Below are positions 10,395 through 19,184 of a DNA stretch of 48,696 nt, one piece after another. Positions within the stretch are counted from its first letter, which is position 1. Each line of letters starts with the position of its first letter. Source of the DNA: Nocardia cyriacigeorgica NBRC 100375 (GTDB taxonomy: Bacteria; Actinomycetota; Actinomycetes; Mycobacteriales; Mycobacteriaceae); assembly GCF_000308555.1 (NCBI RefSeq), contig NZ_BAFY01000179.1, forward strand, positions 1 to 48,696, read 5' to 3'. The notes under the pieces were generated by a model. That model worked only from the letters and a program-made list of their open reading frames with translations. It searched no databases and was not told the origin of the DNA. The position numbers and the translations under genes were made by a program.

Positions 10395-10838
10395 GTGTTT
10401 GTCGTGGACGGAACAGTCGAGATAGCCGCACCCGCCGATGTCGTGTGGGGTGTGATCACCGGATTCGAGCGGTACGGCGAATGGAACCCCTTCGTCAGCG
10501 AATGCCGCTCCACCCTGGAGGTCGGCGCGCCGATCGACATGGTCGTCCACCTGACCGGCTCGAAGCCGCGGCGCCAGCGTGAATTCATCACCAGCCACAC
10601 TCCCGGCGAGGAGTTCAGCTATTCGATGAAGCCGGTGCCGTTCGGGGCGCTGCACAGCAGGCGCACCCACACCGTCACCGCCCTCGGCCCCGACCGCACC
10701 CGCTACGAATCGCATTTCGAGCTCGGCGGCTGGTTGAAGCCGGTCGTGGAACTGGCGCTCGGCAAAGCGCTGCGCCGCGGGTTCACCGGAATGACCGAAG
10801 GCGTTGCGCGGCAAGCCGAGAGCTTGCACGCGGCCTGA
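10395..10838 (+). CDS. SRPBCC (polyketide cyclase/START-like) family protein
   Basis: Small hydrophobic-pocket protein of about 147 residues. It begins with the family's N-terminal strand and helix (TVEIAAPADVVWGVITGFERYGEWNPF), has a central region of beta strands and ends in a long amphipathic helix (FTGMTEGVARQAESL). SRPBCC proteins bind lipids, polyketides or other hydrophobic ligands; the ligand here is unknown. The start is uncertain: GTG at 10371 overlaps a good promoter, so 10395 (leaderless) or 10404 is preferred. It converges on gatA with a terminator between. Confidence 0.82.
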   Translation: MFVVDGTVEIAAPADVVWGVITGFERYGEWNPFVSECRSTLEVGAPIDMVVHLTGSKPRRQREFITSHTPGEEFSYSMKPVPFGALHSRRTHTVTALGPDRTRYESHFELGGWLKPVVELALGKALRRGFTGMTEGVARQAESLHAA

Positions 10839-10848
10839 TCATCGAGAC

Positions 10849-10874
10849 CCGCACCGGCGAACGCGCCGGTGCGG
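10849..10874. terminator. Perfect 11-bp stem-loop terminator
   Basis: CCGCACCGGCG and its exact complement are separated by the tetraloop AACG. It lies 10 bases after the SRPBCC stop and 12 bases from the gatA stop on the other strand, so it can end both transcripts. Confidence 0.82.
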
Positions 10875-10886
10875 ATTCTCCGATAC

Positions 10887-12359
10887 TCAGCCGATCGGCC
10901 CCCGCGCGGCCTCATACGCCGCACCCACCCGGTACAGCCGGTCGTCGGCCAGCGCCGGCGCCATGATCTGCAGGCCGACGGGCATGCCGTCGTCCTTGCT
11001 CAGCCCCGACGGCACCGACATCGCCGGATGCCCGGCCAGGTTGGTGGGCAGGGTGCACAGGTCCGACAGGTACATCGCCAGCGGATCGTCGACCTTCTCG
11101 CCCAGCTTCCACGGGGTGAACGGGCTGGTCGGCGAGACCAGCACGTCGACCTGCTCGTAGGCGGCGTCGAAATCGCGGGCGATCAGGGTGCGCACCTTGA
11201 GCGCCTGGCCGTAGTACTCGTCGTAGTAACCGGCCGACAGCGCGTAGGTGCCGATCATGATGCGGCGCTTGACCTCGGGACCGAAACCGGCGGCGCGGGT
11301 CGCCGCCATCACCTGCTCGGCGCTGTGCGTGCCGTCGTCGTCGACGCGCAGGCCGTAGCGCATGGCGTCGAAGCGAGCCAGGTTCGACGACACCTCACTC
11401 GGCATGACCAGGTAGTACGACGACAGCGCGTATTCGAAGTGCGGGCACGACACCTCGATCACCTCGGCGCCGAGTTCCTTCAGCACCGCGACGGCGGCGT
11501 CGAAGGATTCGAGCACACCGGGCTGGTAGCTGTCGGAATGCAGTTCCTTGACCACACCGACCTTCACCCCGCGCAGATCACCGCTCGCACCGGCTCGCGC
11601 CGCGGCGACGACCGCGGGAACGGGCACGTCGCGGGAGGTGGAGTCGCGCGGATCGTGGCCGGCGATCACCTCGTGCAGCAGCGCGGTGTCGAGCACCGTG
11701 CGCCCGCACGGCCCACCCTGATCCAGCGACGACGCACAGGCGACCAGGCCGAAACGCGACACGGTGCCGTAGGTGGGCTTGGTGCCGACGGTCGCGGTCA
11801 CCGCGGCCGGCTGACGGATCGAGCCACCGGTATCGGTGCCGATCGCCAGGGGCGCCTGATACGAGGCCAGCGCCGCGGCCGAACCACCGCCGGATCCGCC
11901 AGGGATGCGGGTGGTGTCCCACGGGTTCTTGGTCGGCCCGTAGGCGGAGTTCTCGGTGGACGACCCCATCGCGAACTCGTCCATGTTGGTCTTGCCGAGA
12001 ATCGGAATGCCCGCTTCGCGCAGCCGCGTGGTCAGCGTGGCGTCGTACGGTGACACCCAGCCTTCCAGGATCTTCGACGCGCACGTGGTGGGCATATCGG
12101 TGGTGGTGAACACGTCCTTGAGCGCCAAGGGAACTCCGGCCAGTGGGGAGACCGGTGCCTGCCCCGCGTCCAGCGCGGTGTCCACGGCCGCGGCGGCGGC
12201 CAGCGCCTGCTCGCCCGCGACGTGCAGGAAGGCGTTGTACTCGCCGTCGACCTCGGCGATACGGTCCAGATGCGCCTGGGTGACCTGCGTCGAGGTGACC
12301 TCGCGGGAGTGGATCTTGTCGGCCAGTTCCGCCGCCGACAGCTGCGTCAACTCACTCAT
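10887..12359 (-). CDS. gatA: Asp/Glu-tRNA amidotransferase subunit A
   Basis: Amidase subunit of the GatCAB complex, which converts misacylated Glu-tRNA(Gln) or Asp-tRNA(Asn) to the correct amide form using ammonia from glutamine. At 490 residues it is full length. The Ser-cisSer-Lys triad of the amidase signature family is visible: Lys81 in LALKDVF, Ser156 in GGSGGGS and Ser180 in TDTGGS. The ATG overlaps the gatC stop (ATGA at 12356-12359), so they are coupled. gatB is not in the window; downstream lies a terminator rather than gatB. Confidence 0.97.
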   Translation of the reverse strand: MSELTQLSAAELADKIHSREVTSTQVTQAHLDRIAEVDGEYNAFLHVAGEQALAAAAAVDTALDAGQAPVSPLAGVPLALKDVFTTTDMPTTCASKILEGWVSPYDATLTTRLREAGIPILGKTNMDEFAMGSSTENSAYGPTKNPWDTTRIPGGSGGGSAAALASYQAPLAIGTDTGGSIRQPAAVTATVGTKPTYGTVSRFGLVACASSLDQGGPCGRTVLDTALLHEVIAGHDPRDSTSRDVPVPAVVAAARAGASGDLRGVKVGVVKELHSDSYQPGVLESFDAAVAVLKELGAEVIEVSCPHFEYALSSYYLVMPSEVSSNLARFDAMRYGLRVDDDGTHSAEQVMAATRAAGFGPEVKRRIMIGTYALSAGYYDEYYGQALKVRTLIARDFDAAYEQVDVLVSPTSPFTPWKLGEKVDDPLAMYLSDLCTLPTNLAGHPAMSVPSGLSKDDGMPVGLQIMAPALADDRLYRVGAAYEAARGPIG

Positions 12360-12655
12360 TCCGCTTCTCCCAGAATCTGCGGCACCATGAACCGCTGCTC
12401 TTCGACCGCGGGCGCACCCGAGAGGGCTTCGTTCGGGGTCAGGCCGGGCACCACCACGTCCGGGCGAGTGACATTGGTCGCCGGGTTGGGCGAAGCGGTG
12501 GCGGGGACGTCGGCGGCGGCGACCTCGGAGATGGTCCGCACGTGGCTGAGGATCGAATCCAGCTGACCGGCGAACTGATCCAGTTCGTCGTCGGTCAGGG
12601 CGAGCCTGGACAGCCGGGCGAGGTGGGCGACCTCGTCGCGGGAGATGGCGGGCAC
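12356..12655 (-). CDS. gatC: Asp/Glu-tRNA amidotransferase subunit C
   Basis: Small stabilising subunit that wraps around GatA and GatB, 99 residues, the usual family length. It contains the GatC N-terminal pattern [21 protein letters not shown]. The start is the GTG at 12655 because AAAGGGG lies six bases upstream. A longer in-frame reading to an upstream ATG at 12739 would add 28 residues not found in the family and would swallow this ribosome site. It overlaps gatA by four bases. Confidence 0.95.
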   Translation of the reverse strand: MPAISRDEVAHLARLSRLALTDDELDQFAGQLDSILSHVRTISEVAAADVPATASPNPATNVTRPDVVVPGLTPNEALSGAPAVEEQRFMVPQILGEAE

Positions 12656-13106
12656 CGCGGACCCCTTTCGAAAGTTGCGCGTGGACGGGCGTGCGTTGCG
12701 TATATGTACATCTACTGCGCTATACGCGACGGCACGCATAGCCTAGCGACCTGCCCGCGCCGCATCGCCGCTGCCCGGCACCGAGCCGCGACCGCTCCGC
12801 CGCCGGGCCCGCTCGATGCGACCGCCGTTGCGGGCACGCCGGCCCCCGACTCGGTCGGCCCCGCAACCGCCGCGCCGCGGACGGCATCCACAGGTGCGAC
12901 TACTCGACCGATCCCGCGTCGTTAACGACTGGTTCATGTTCGATACACCTATGAGACATCGAGCCGACATGCTGAAATCACCGGAAGCATCGGCAAACCG
13001 AGTGGATCGCGGAAACTTTCGACTCGATAACCGGCGCTCGAGGGTGTAAGGATTGCCAGACCGGGTATACGTTCGCCAGGCTCGGCCGCCAAGGAAAGGA
13101 CAGCAC
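12656..13106. promoter_or_regulatory. Divergent intergenic region between gatC and the ACT gene
   Basis: About 450 bases without a convincing gene. On the gatC side an inverted repeat GCGTATA (12698-12704) and TATACGC (12721-12727) surrounds an AT-richer stretch that probably contains the gatC promoter. On the ACT side AAAGGA at about 13094 is the ribosome site for the GTG at 13107. The middle part is Arg/Pro-type GC-rich sequence; I see no RNA gene in it. Confidence 0.4.
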
Positions 13107-13757
13107 GTGTCTTACCTGCTCCGCGTGCAACTTCCGGATCGTCCGGGAAGCCTCGGTGCACTCGCACTCGCACTCGGCTCCGTGGGCGCCGACATCCTCT
13201 CCCTGGATGTCGTGGAACGCGGGGCAGGCTTCGCGGTCGACGATCTGGTCGTCGAGGTGTCGCCAGGGGCATTGCCCGACACCTTGATCACCGCCGCAGA
13301 ATCGATCAGCGATGTGCGCGTCGATTCGATCCGGCCGTACTCCGGAGTGCTGGACACCCACCGCGAGCTCGAGCTGATCGACCAGGTCGCCAGCGCCCGC
13401 GACGACCGATTACAGGTGCTCGTCGACGGCGCGCCCCGGGTACTGCGCGTCGGCTGGAGCACCATTCTCGATCTCGGCCCGCAGGGCGCCTACCGCGTCG
13501 TCGGCAGCCAGAGCGCCCCGGAAACCCAGGCATCCTCAGCGCCGTGGATGCCGTTGAACAAGCCGACCGTGCTCGACCCCGAGGCCGACTGGGTGCCCGA
13601 GATCTGGCGCGATATGGACACCAAACTCGCCGCCGCCCCGCTCGGCGATTCCAGCAAGGTACTGCTGCTCGGACGTCCCGGCGGCCCCGACTTCCGGCCC
13701 TCGGAGGTCGCGCGCCTGGGCTATCTGGCCGGCATCGTGGCGACGGTCCTCGGCTGA
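13107..13757 (+). CDS. ACT-domain protein next to gatC (Rv3013-like)
   Basis: 216 residues. An ACT domain lies at the N-terminus (LLRVQLPDRPGSLGALALALGSVGADILSLDV, with the DRPGSL ligand-binding loop), followed by a second ACT-like half (about 60-95) and a C-terminal region of about 110 residues ending in a GAF- or LytTR-unlike fold I cannot name. ACT domains bind amino acids and regulate partners. The gene sits divergent from gatCA, as does Rv3013 in M. tuberculosis, so a link to amino-acid sensing is plausible but unproven. The start is GTG with AAAGGA seven bases upstream; an in-frame start at 13053 is rejected for lack of such a site. Confidence 0.85.
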   Translation: MSYLLRVQLPDRPGSLGALALALGSVGADILSLDVVERGAGFAVDDLVVEVSPGALPDTLITAAESISDVRVDSIRPYSGVLDTHRELELIDQVASARDDRLQVLVDGAPRVLRVGWSTILDLGPQGAYRVVGSQSAPETQASSAPWMPLNKPTVLDPEADWVPEIWRDMDTKLAAAPLGDSSKVLLLGRPGGPDFRPSEVARLGYLAGIVATVLG

Positions 13758-13791
13758 TTCGCGACTCGACTGCTGCGGCCGGGCGCTCGGT

Positions 13792-14295
13792 TCAGGCAAG
13801 CGGTAGGCGCAGCACCGTGAGCGGCTGGCCGTCCTCGGTGCGCCAATCCCGTTCGGGCACAGCGACGAAACCGAACCGGTCGTAGATGCGCCGGGCGTCG
13901 ACCATCGGCGCCATCGTGGTCAGCACTACAGCGTCGAACCCCTGCGCCGAGGCCATCTCGATCACGGTGCGCACCAGCGTTGTCCCCACGCCGAGCCCGC
14001 GTGCCCGCTTGCTGACAGCGAGCATCCGGAACTCCAGCTCACCCGCCCGTGCGATCTCCGCGTACGGTGTGCCCGGCCGGGCGACGGTCAACGAGCCGAC
14101 AACCCGATCCTCGTGCACAGCCACCAGCACCTGCGCCGACGCCGCGCGGTGCTCCACGTCGGCCAGTTCGTGTACATACGGGTTGCCGGCGGGCACGTAG
14201 CCCTCGCCCACGTACACCTCGACGGTCAGCTCCGATACCGCCGCGTACTCCGTCGGTAGCGCGTCCCGGACGATCAGCTCGGCGTTCACACCCAT
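13792..14295 (-). CDS. GNAT family N-acetyltransferase
   Basis: 167-residue acetyl-CoA-dependent acyltransferase. The GNAT core is clear: a beta-strand segment ELEFRMLAVSKRARGLGVGTTLVRTVIE holds the V-x-x-x-x-R-x-x-G-x-G/A pyrophosphate loop (RARGLGVG), and FDAVVLTT...RIYDRFGFVAVPERDW is the usual C-terminal part. The start MGVNAEL at 14295 is preferred; the extra 51 residues of the longer reading are Arg/Gly-rich and overlap the next gene's end. The substrate is unknown. Confidence 0.9.
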   Translation of the reverse strand: MGVNAELIVRDALPTEYAAVSELTVEVYVGEGYVPAGNPYVHELADVEHRAASAQVLVAVHEDRVVGSLTVARPGTPYAEIARAGELEFRMLAVSKRARGLGVGTTLVRTVIEMASAQGFDAVVLTTMAPMVDARRIYDRFGFVAVPERDWRTEDGQPLTVLRLPLA

Positions 14296-14333
14296 GCCCG
14301 CATCCTGCCATCGCGGGCGGGACGGATGCCGGG

Positions 14334-14678
14334 TCAGGCGCCCGGCCCCGCCGCACCCGGGCTGTACAGCTGCCATTTGTCCGGTTTGCCCGGCGGATAG
14401 GCGACGGTGAAGGTGTCGCCGATGGACGGCCAGTTGTTCACGTCCCAAGCGAAACGGCCGTAGACGACCGCGCCCTCCACCATCGGGCCGGTCAGATTGC
14501 CGGTGATGGTCACGTACTGCTCGCCGGTCAGGTCGTCGGGGCGCGGACTCACTCCGGTGACGTAGAGCGTGCCCACCTCCGGCTCGGACAACCGGACACC
14601 GCGACGGCCGCGCAGGTACAGCGCGATCATCCCGGCCAAGGCGCCGATCATGATCACCAGCATCGCGAATTCCAGCAT
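14334..14678 (-). CDS. Small membrane protein, unknown function
   Basis: 114 residues: one N-terminal span (MLEFAMLVIMIGALAGMIALYL) then a basic stop-transfer (RGRRG) and a beta-rich domain of about 85 residues with VGTLYVTGVSPRP and VYGRFAW. The ATG at 14678 is chosen because TAGGCT lies six bases before it, the arrangement of a leaderless transcript; the GTG at 14684 would overlap that box. No family recognised. Confidence 0.72.
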   Translation of the reverse strand: MLEFAMLVIMIGALAGMIALYLRGRRGVRLSEPEVGTLYVTGVSPRPDDLTGEQYVTITGNLTGPMVEGAVVYGRFAWDVNNWPSIGDTFTVAYPPGKPDKWQLYSPGAAGPGA

Positions 14679-14715
14679 GAGCACAGCCTAGTGGCGGCCG
14701 CGGCGGCCGCCGCCC

Positions 14716-15960
14716 TCAGCGCGGGGTGAGTTCGCTGGTGCCGCGCTCGGTGCGGCGCAGCTGCCAGACCGAGGAGCGGGTCCGGCTCGAACGGCCGTTG
14801 CCACGGTCGATCAGGGTGCGGTTGTTGGTGGTGAAGATCAATTGGGCGCCACGGGCATTGGTTTCCGGGTTCTGGAACAGCTGGATCAGCCGGTCGGTCT
14901 CCTCGGCGGGAAGCTGCCCGCCGATGTCGTCGACGGCCAGCACCTTGCCCGAGTCGAGCGCGTCGAGCATCGTCGGCAGCAGCCGCAGCAGGGTGAGTGT
15001 GGCGGTGGATTCGTCGCCGATGTGGAACGGGACGTCGATGCCCTCGTGCACCAGCCGCAGCCCGACACCGCGCCGGTCCACCATCCGCTCGTAGAGGGCG
15101 TCGCGGGCGTTCTTCAGGTTGGTCAGCTCGCGTTCGAGCAGCACCGGGGTGACGCCGTTATCGCTGAGCAGCGTCTCGGCGTAGGCGGGTGAGGACGCCG
15201 CGCGCTCGGCCTGCTCGGTGAGCCCGGCGATGTCGACGTCGAGTTCGCGCAGGTAATCGGCGTAGAGCGGATCGTTCTCGGCGATCAGCAGATCGGTGAT
15301 GCCGAGGTCGACGGTGCGCAGCAGGGTCAGCAACCGGGCCGCGTTCTCGGCGGAGCGGGAGATGTGGCTGCCCACCAGATGTTCGACCCGCGCCGGTTCG
15401 GCCGGCCCGCACTGCACCTCGAGCATCGATTCGAACCAGCGATACGCCGGCACCAGCGCCTCGGCGTACATCTGGCCCGCCAGGCTCAGCAGCAGCGAGT
15501 TCGGCCGCACCAACGGAGCGAGCGCGGCGATCCCGTAACGCGCCGCCTCGAACATCGGCCCGATCTTGATCTGCTCACCGGTCCGCTCGAATACGATCCG
15601 CTTGCGCGAACGCGGGTGCGCGTACAGCCATTCCGCGATGACGTCGGCATTGTCGAGCGCGAAGCCGTAGGTGTACGGGCACCCCTCGGCCACGAACGAG
15701 GCCACGAACTCCGTCGGCCGATCGGCGAACCCGAGATGCGGCGAACGCACCGGCCCCGCATACGGATCCCAGCCGGTCACCGAATGCAGCACCGCGTCGC
15801 GCATCTGGCCGAGCGCGTCGATCAGGCTGGTCTTGCCCGCTCCCACGGCGCCGTGGACCGCCGTCACCGGCACCGCGACCGGGCCCGACCCGCGACTCAA
15901 CCGCAACTCCTGCCGGTCGGCCAGCGATTTGTGATTGGTCACCTGAAAACTGCGCAGCAT
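14716..15960 (-). CDS. AAA-family ATP-binding protein (COG1106/OLD-like)
   Basis: 414 residues with the layout of SMC/ABC-like ATPases of the AAA_15/AAA_21 type. An N-terminal strand FQVTNHKSLADRQELRL precedes a Walker A variant GAVGAGKTSLID, a variable helical middle follows, and a C-terminal Walker B-like VLAVDDIGGQL is followed by QLIFTTNN. Relatives often act with a nuclease in phage defence, but no nuclease gene or TOPRIM domain is visible here, so the function stays open. The ATG at 15960 has GGAAGG nine bases upstream; the ATG at 15969 would abut that site. It sits alone among housekeeping genes. Confidence 0.82.
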   Translation of the reverse strand: MLRSFQVTNHKSLADRQELRLSRGSGPVAVPVTAVHGAVGAGKTSLIDALGQMRDAVLHSVTGWDPYAGPVRSPHLGFADRPTEFVASFVAEGCPYTYGFALDNADVIAEWLYAHPRSRKRIVFERTGEQIKIGPMFEAARYGIAALAPLVRPNSLLLSLAGQMYAEALVPAYRWFESMLEVQCGPAEPARVEHLVGSHISRSAENAARLLTLLRTVDLGITDLLIAENDPLYADYLRELDVDIAGLTEQAERAASSPAYAETLLSDNGVTPVLLERELTNLKNARDALYERMVDRRGVGLRLVHEGIDVPFHIGDESTATLTLLRLLPTMLDALDSGKVLAVDDIGGQLPAEETDRLIQLFQNPETNARGAQLIFTTNNRTLIDRGNGRSSRTRSSVWQLRRTERGTSELTPR

Positions 15961-16018
15961 GCGGCCCATCCTTCCGGCTCCGCGCAGTTATCGCGACATC
16001 GGCTCGCGGCAGGCGCGG

Positions 16019-17497
16019 CTACTGGTGAGCGGCCGCCCGGCCCGCGCGGCGGCCGAAGAAGGTGCCGTCGCCGAGGGAGGTTCCGCTGATGTAGCCCCAC
16101 GAGTGCAGGCCGGAGGTGGCGCGGCCGGCGGCGAACAGGCCGGGGATCGGCTCGCCGTCGAGATCGAGGACATGCCCGTCGACGGTGGTGCGCAGACCGC
16201 CGATGGTGAACACCTCCGCGCCACCGCCCGCGGTCCCGCCGTCACCGTATTCGGGTGGGGCCATGCCGCGGCGCACGTCGATCGCGGCGAACGGCGATCG
16301 CAGCGGCCGCAGCCAGCGCGCCGACTTGTGGAAGTACGGGTCCTCGCCGCGTTCGGCGTGCCGGTTGTACTCGCCGACGGTGTGCTGCAAGGCGCCGTCG
16401 GGCATGCCGATCTCCTGTTCGAGTTCGGCGAGGGTCTCGGCGACGAAATGTGGCCGCACGCCCCAGCGTTCGTCTTCCGGCACTTCCTCGTAGGCCTGCT
16501 CGTCGAGAATCACCCACACTCGCAGGTTGTGTTTGAACAGGGCGGCCTGACCGACCAGGCCCGGGTAGACGTCTTCGTTGATGAACCGCTGCCCGACGTC
16601 GTTGACAATCATGCCGCGCACCATGATCCCCGGCACCAGCGAGATACCGACCTGTCCGGCCGACATGTGCTTCACCGCCGCGCCGACAGCCTGCGCGATG
16701 ACGATGCCGCGGCCGTCGTCGCCGCCGTCGCTGTTGACGCCGAGACCCACCAGCTGAGGCGCGTGCTGGGCGAGCATCTCGGCGTTATCGGCGAAACCGC
16801 CGGTGGTGAGGACGACGCCGCGGCGCGCCCGATAGGTCACCGTGTCACCGAAATGCCGTGCGACAACGCCGACCACACGATTGCCGTCGACGATCAGCCG
16901 CAGCGCGGCCGTATCGGTGTGTACCTGGATCCCGGTGCGGTCCACGGCCTCGCTCAAGACGGCCATGAGTACCTTGCCGCCGAAGCCGTCGGAGGTGACG
17001 CGGTGCCCGCGCGGGGCGGGTGTGGCGATCTCGTTGAACGGGTAAGCGTTCTCCCCCATCCACATCAGGCCGTCATCGGTGGGTGGCACCCAGGTCGGCG
17101 AATCCCACAGCGAGGGCTTGAACGGCACGCCGTGCCCGGTCAGCCACTGATAGTGCGCGACGCTCTCGCGGCTGTAGAGCCCCACCTTCTCCTGGTCGGC
17201 GTCGGGTCCGAGCGCGGCGAGCAGGAATTTCTCCATATCCGCTGCGGTGTCGTCGAATCCACAGGCCTGCTGGATGGGTGTGCCGCCGCCCAGATACATC
17301 TCACCGCCCGACAGCGCCGACGATCCGCCGCCACCGCTCTGCCGTTCCAGCAGAATCACCTGGGCTCCGGCGGCCTCGGCATCGAGGGCCGCGGCGGCTC
17401 CCGCGCAGCCGTAACCGACCACCAGCACATCTGTTTCGTGGTCGTAGGCCGCGATATCGGCGGCGGCGATCGGGGTGACGGGGACGCGGGCGCTCAT
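16019..17497 (-). CDS. FAD-dependent oxidoreductase (fumarate reductase / ketosteroid dehydrogenase fold)
   Basis: 492-residue flavoprotein. The N-terminal Rossmann motif VLVVGYGCAGAAAALDAEAAG binds FAD, with the acidic residue in ILLERQSGGGGSS. A central GVVLTTGGFADNAEML and the C-terminal GLFAAGRATSGLHSWGYISGTSLGDGTFFGRRAG complete the FAD_binding_2 fold. This family includes 3-ketosteroid-delta1-dehydrogenases, KstD-like enzymes and succinate/fumarate reductases. The residues that would decide the substrate cannot be assigned here, so only the fold is claimed. It is separated by 58 bases from the AAA gene. Confidence 0.88.
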   Translation of the reverse strand: MSARVPVTPIAAADIAAYDHETDVLVVGYGCAGAAAALDAEAAGAQVILLERQSGGGGSSALSGGEMYLGGGTPIQQACGFDDTAADMEKFLLAALGPDADQEKVGLYSRESVAHYQWLTGHGVPFKPSLWDSPTWVPPTDDGLMWMGENAYPFNEIATPAPRGHRVTSDGFGGKVLMAVLSEAVDRTGIQVHTDTAALRLIVDGNRVVGVVARHFGDTVTYRARRGVVLTTGGFADNAEMLAQHAPQLVGLGVNSDGGDDGRGIVIAQAVGAAVKHMSAGQVGISLVPGIMVRGMIVNDVGQRFINEDVYPGLVGQAALFKHNLRVWVILDEQAYEEVPEDERWGVRPHFVAETLAELEQEIGMPDGALQHTVGEYNRHAERGEDPYFHKSARWLRPLRSPFAAIDVRRGMAPPEYGDGGTAGGGAEVFTIGGLRTTVDGHVLDLDGEPIPGLFAAGRATSGLHSWGYISGTSLGDGTFFGRRAGRAAAHQ

Positions 17498-17724
17498 CCG
17501 GTTCTCCTGTGCTCGGCAACGTCATCGGCGTGGTGCGGGTCACAGTAGGGTCGGCGGATCGGCGGGGGCAGCGAGATGTCCGGTCAGTGGGAGAGGACTC
17601 GGTGGCAGGCAGCACACCCTTGGCGCCGTTCCGGCGGCCCGCGATGGCGGGCAGCGAAAGCATCAGCGGAGCTCACCGAACTCGATTCTCTGATCGGCGC
17701 ACCGGTGCTGGCCGGAGTCGACGA

Positions 17725-18270
17725 TCAGTGCGGCTGGTCGAGCTTGTCCAGGTCGGCCAGGACCTTTTCGTGCCATTCGATTTCGCTGCGGATGCGCATG
17801 CGGGCGTGCTCGGCGATGAGGTCGTCGGCGGCGCTCTGATCCGGCCAGCGCCGGTCGAGCAGGTGGTCGATATGGGAGGCACGGGCCTTCAGTGCGGCAA
17901 TGCGATCGTCGAGATAGCCGCGCAGCAATTCCCGGTCGAGGTCGGCGCTGACGGCGAGGGCGAGATCGACGGGGTCGGGCCGGATATCGATCTCGGTGAA
18001 GGCCTCATCGCGCAGCGCGCGCAGTTCGCGCAGGCCCTCGTCGGTGACCTCGTAGACGGTGCGGGCCGGCAGCGCTCCCTGCTGCTCGGTACGCAGCGGC
18101 CGGATCAGGCCCTCGCCGGCCATGCGATGCAGCGCGCTGTAGAGCGAGCCGGGCTTGACCCTCGACCACAGGTCGGCGCGGTCGAGCCGGGCATCGCGGC
18201 GCAGCTGATGACCATGCATGGGACCGCGCTTGGCCAGAGCGGCCAGGACGAACAGCCGGGTCTCGTTCAC
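17725..18270 (-). CDS. PadR-family transcriptional regulator
   Basis: 181 residues. The winged helix-turn-helix lies at the N-terminus ([24 protein letters not shown], then the wing [18 protein letters not shown]), followed by the helical PadR C-terminal dimerisation domain (Vir_act_alpha_C type). The GTG at 18270 is chosen because the wing begins at the usual distance. The longer reading would run through the promoter and the divergent def gene. It shares a 47-base divergent region with def containing two copies of GAGTACTC, a likely PadR operator. Confidence 0.9.
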   Translation of the reverse strand: MNETRLFVLAALAKRGPMHGHQLRRDARLDRADLWSRVKPGSLYSALHRMAGEGLIRPLRTEQQGALPARTVYEVTDEGLRELRALRDEAFTEIDIRPDPVDLALAVSADLDRELLRGYLDDRIAALKARASHIDHLLDRRWPDQSAADDLIAEHARMRIRSEIEWHEKVLADLDKLDQPH

Positions 18271-18286
18271 CCCATCAGTCTGCCAC

Positions 18287-18308
18287 GAGTACTCGGTTTT
18301 GAGTACTC
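18287..18308. promoter_or_regulatory. Double palindromic operator between padR and def
   Basis: The 8-base palindrome GAGTACTC occurs twice, 14 bases apart (18287-18294 and 18301-18308), separated by GGTTTT. The right copy overlaps TACTCT, a -10 box placed so that transcription would begin at the def ATG. Binding would block def; the left copy covers the equivalent region of padR. Confidence 0.6.
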
Positions 18309-18316
18309 TGCGATGC

Positions 18317-18877
18317 ATGACTGTGCGACCCATTCTCATCGCGGGCGATCCCCGGCTGACCACGCCCGCCACCCCGGTCACCGTGTTCGACGACGAGCTG
18401 CGCGCGTTCATCGATGACCTCTTCGAGACCAATACCGCAGCCAACGGTGCCGGTCTGGCGGCGAACCAGGTCGGCGATCCCCGGGCGGTCTTCGTCTACG
18501 ACCTGGTCGATGAGGGCGTGCATCATCGCGGACACGTGATCAATCCGGTCCTGGAAACCTCCGCTCTCCCCGAGACCATGCCCGACCCCGACGACGACCT
18601 CGAAGGCTGCCTGTCGGTCCCCGGCGAATGGTTCCCCACCGGCCGCGCCGCCTACGCGAAGGTCACCGGCGTGGACGTCGCCGGGAACGCGATCGCCGTC
18701 GAAGCCACCACCGCCTACCTGGCCCGCTGCCTCCAGCACGAAACCGATCACCTGGCGGGCCACCTCTACCTGGATCGCCTGATCGGGCGTAACCAGCGCG
18801 CCGCCCGCCGGATGATCAAGGCCAACGACTGGACCCGCCCCGGGCGTTCGTGGTTGCCATCGGAACAGAACGACTGA
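18317..18877 (+). CDS. def: Peptide deformylase
   Basis: Removes the formyl group from the N-terminal methionine of new proteins. All three motifs are present: [18 protein letters not shown] (metal Cys) and QHETDHLAG (HExxH-type metal His pair and catalytic Glu). At 186 residues it is of normal length. The ATG at 18317 is only seven bases behind the -10 box TACTCT, so the message is probably leaderless; the longer reading from 18218 would overlap padR. A deformylase under a dedicated PadR regulator is unusual, and this may be a second, inducible copy in the genome. Confidence 0.92.
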   Translation: MTVRPILIAGDPRLTTPATPVTVFDDELRAFIDDLFETNTAANGAGLAANQVGDPRAVFVYDLVDEGVHHRGHVINPVLETSALPETMPDPDDDLEGCLSVPGEWFPTGRAAYAKVTGVDVAGNAIAVEATTAYLARCLQHETDHLAGHLYLDRLIGRNQRAARRMIKANDWTRPGRSWLPSEQND

Positions 18878-19184
18878 ATCCTCCGTCTGCCCAGACTCTT
18901 CCGCCTCGTGCGCGGACCGACAGCGGCTGACCAGCACGCCGCGGCTACCACCTGGGCTACGCCGGGTGGCCGCCCTGGACGGCGCGCGCGTTGGGTGGAC
19001 CCCGTCGTCGCGGCCGCGACCGCACCCGCGCTCTTCGCCCGGGAGGTCGGCAGCGGCGGACACGGGCCACATCGCGGCGACGGGCCGACTCCGCCCGGTC
19101 CCGTCGGCGGTGAGCGCAGCGGCTCGGTTGCCGGACATCGACCTGACCGGCACTCATCGCGGAGAGGCGGTATCGAGGCAGGAC
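18878..19184. other. Convergent intergenic spacer, no recognised feature
   Basis: About 300 bases between the convergent def and MFS genes. Long open readings on both strands are Arg/Pro/Gly-rich and typical of non-coding GC-rich DNA. I see no strong terminator hairpin, RNA gene or repeat. Confidence 0.4.

Noticed and set aside
10869..12053. 394-codon plus-strand frame opposite gatA
   Set aside because: Shadow of gatA; the GatA triad and gatC overlap fix the coding strand.
15959..17548. 529-codon plus-strand frame opposite the FAD oxidoreductase
   Set aside because: Shadow; the FAD-binding motifs lie on the minus strand.
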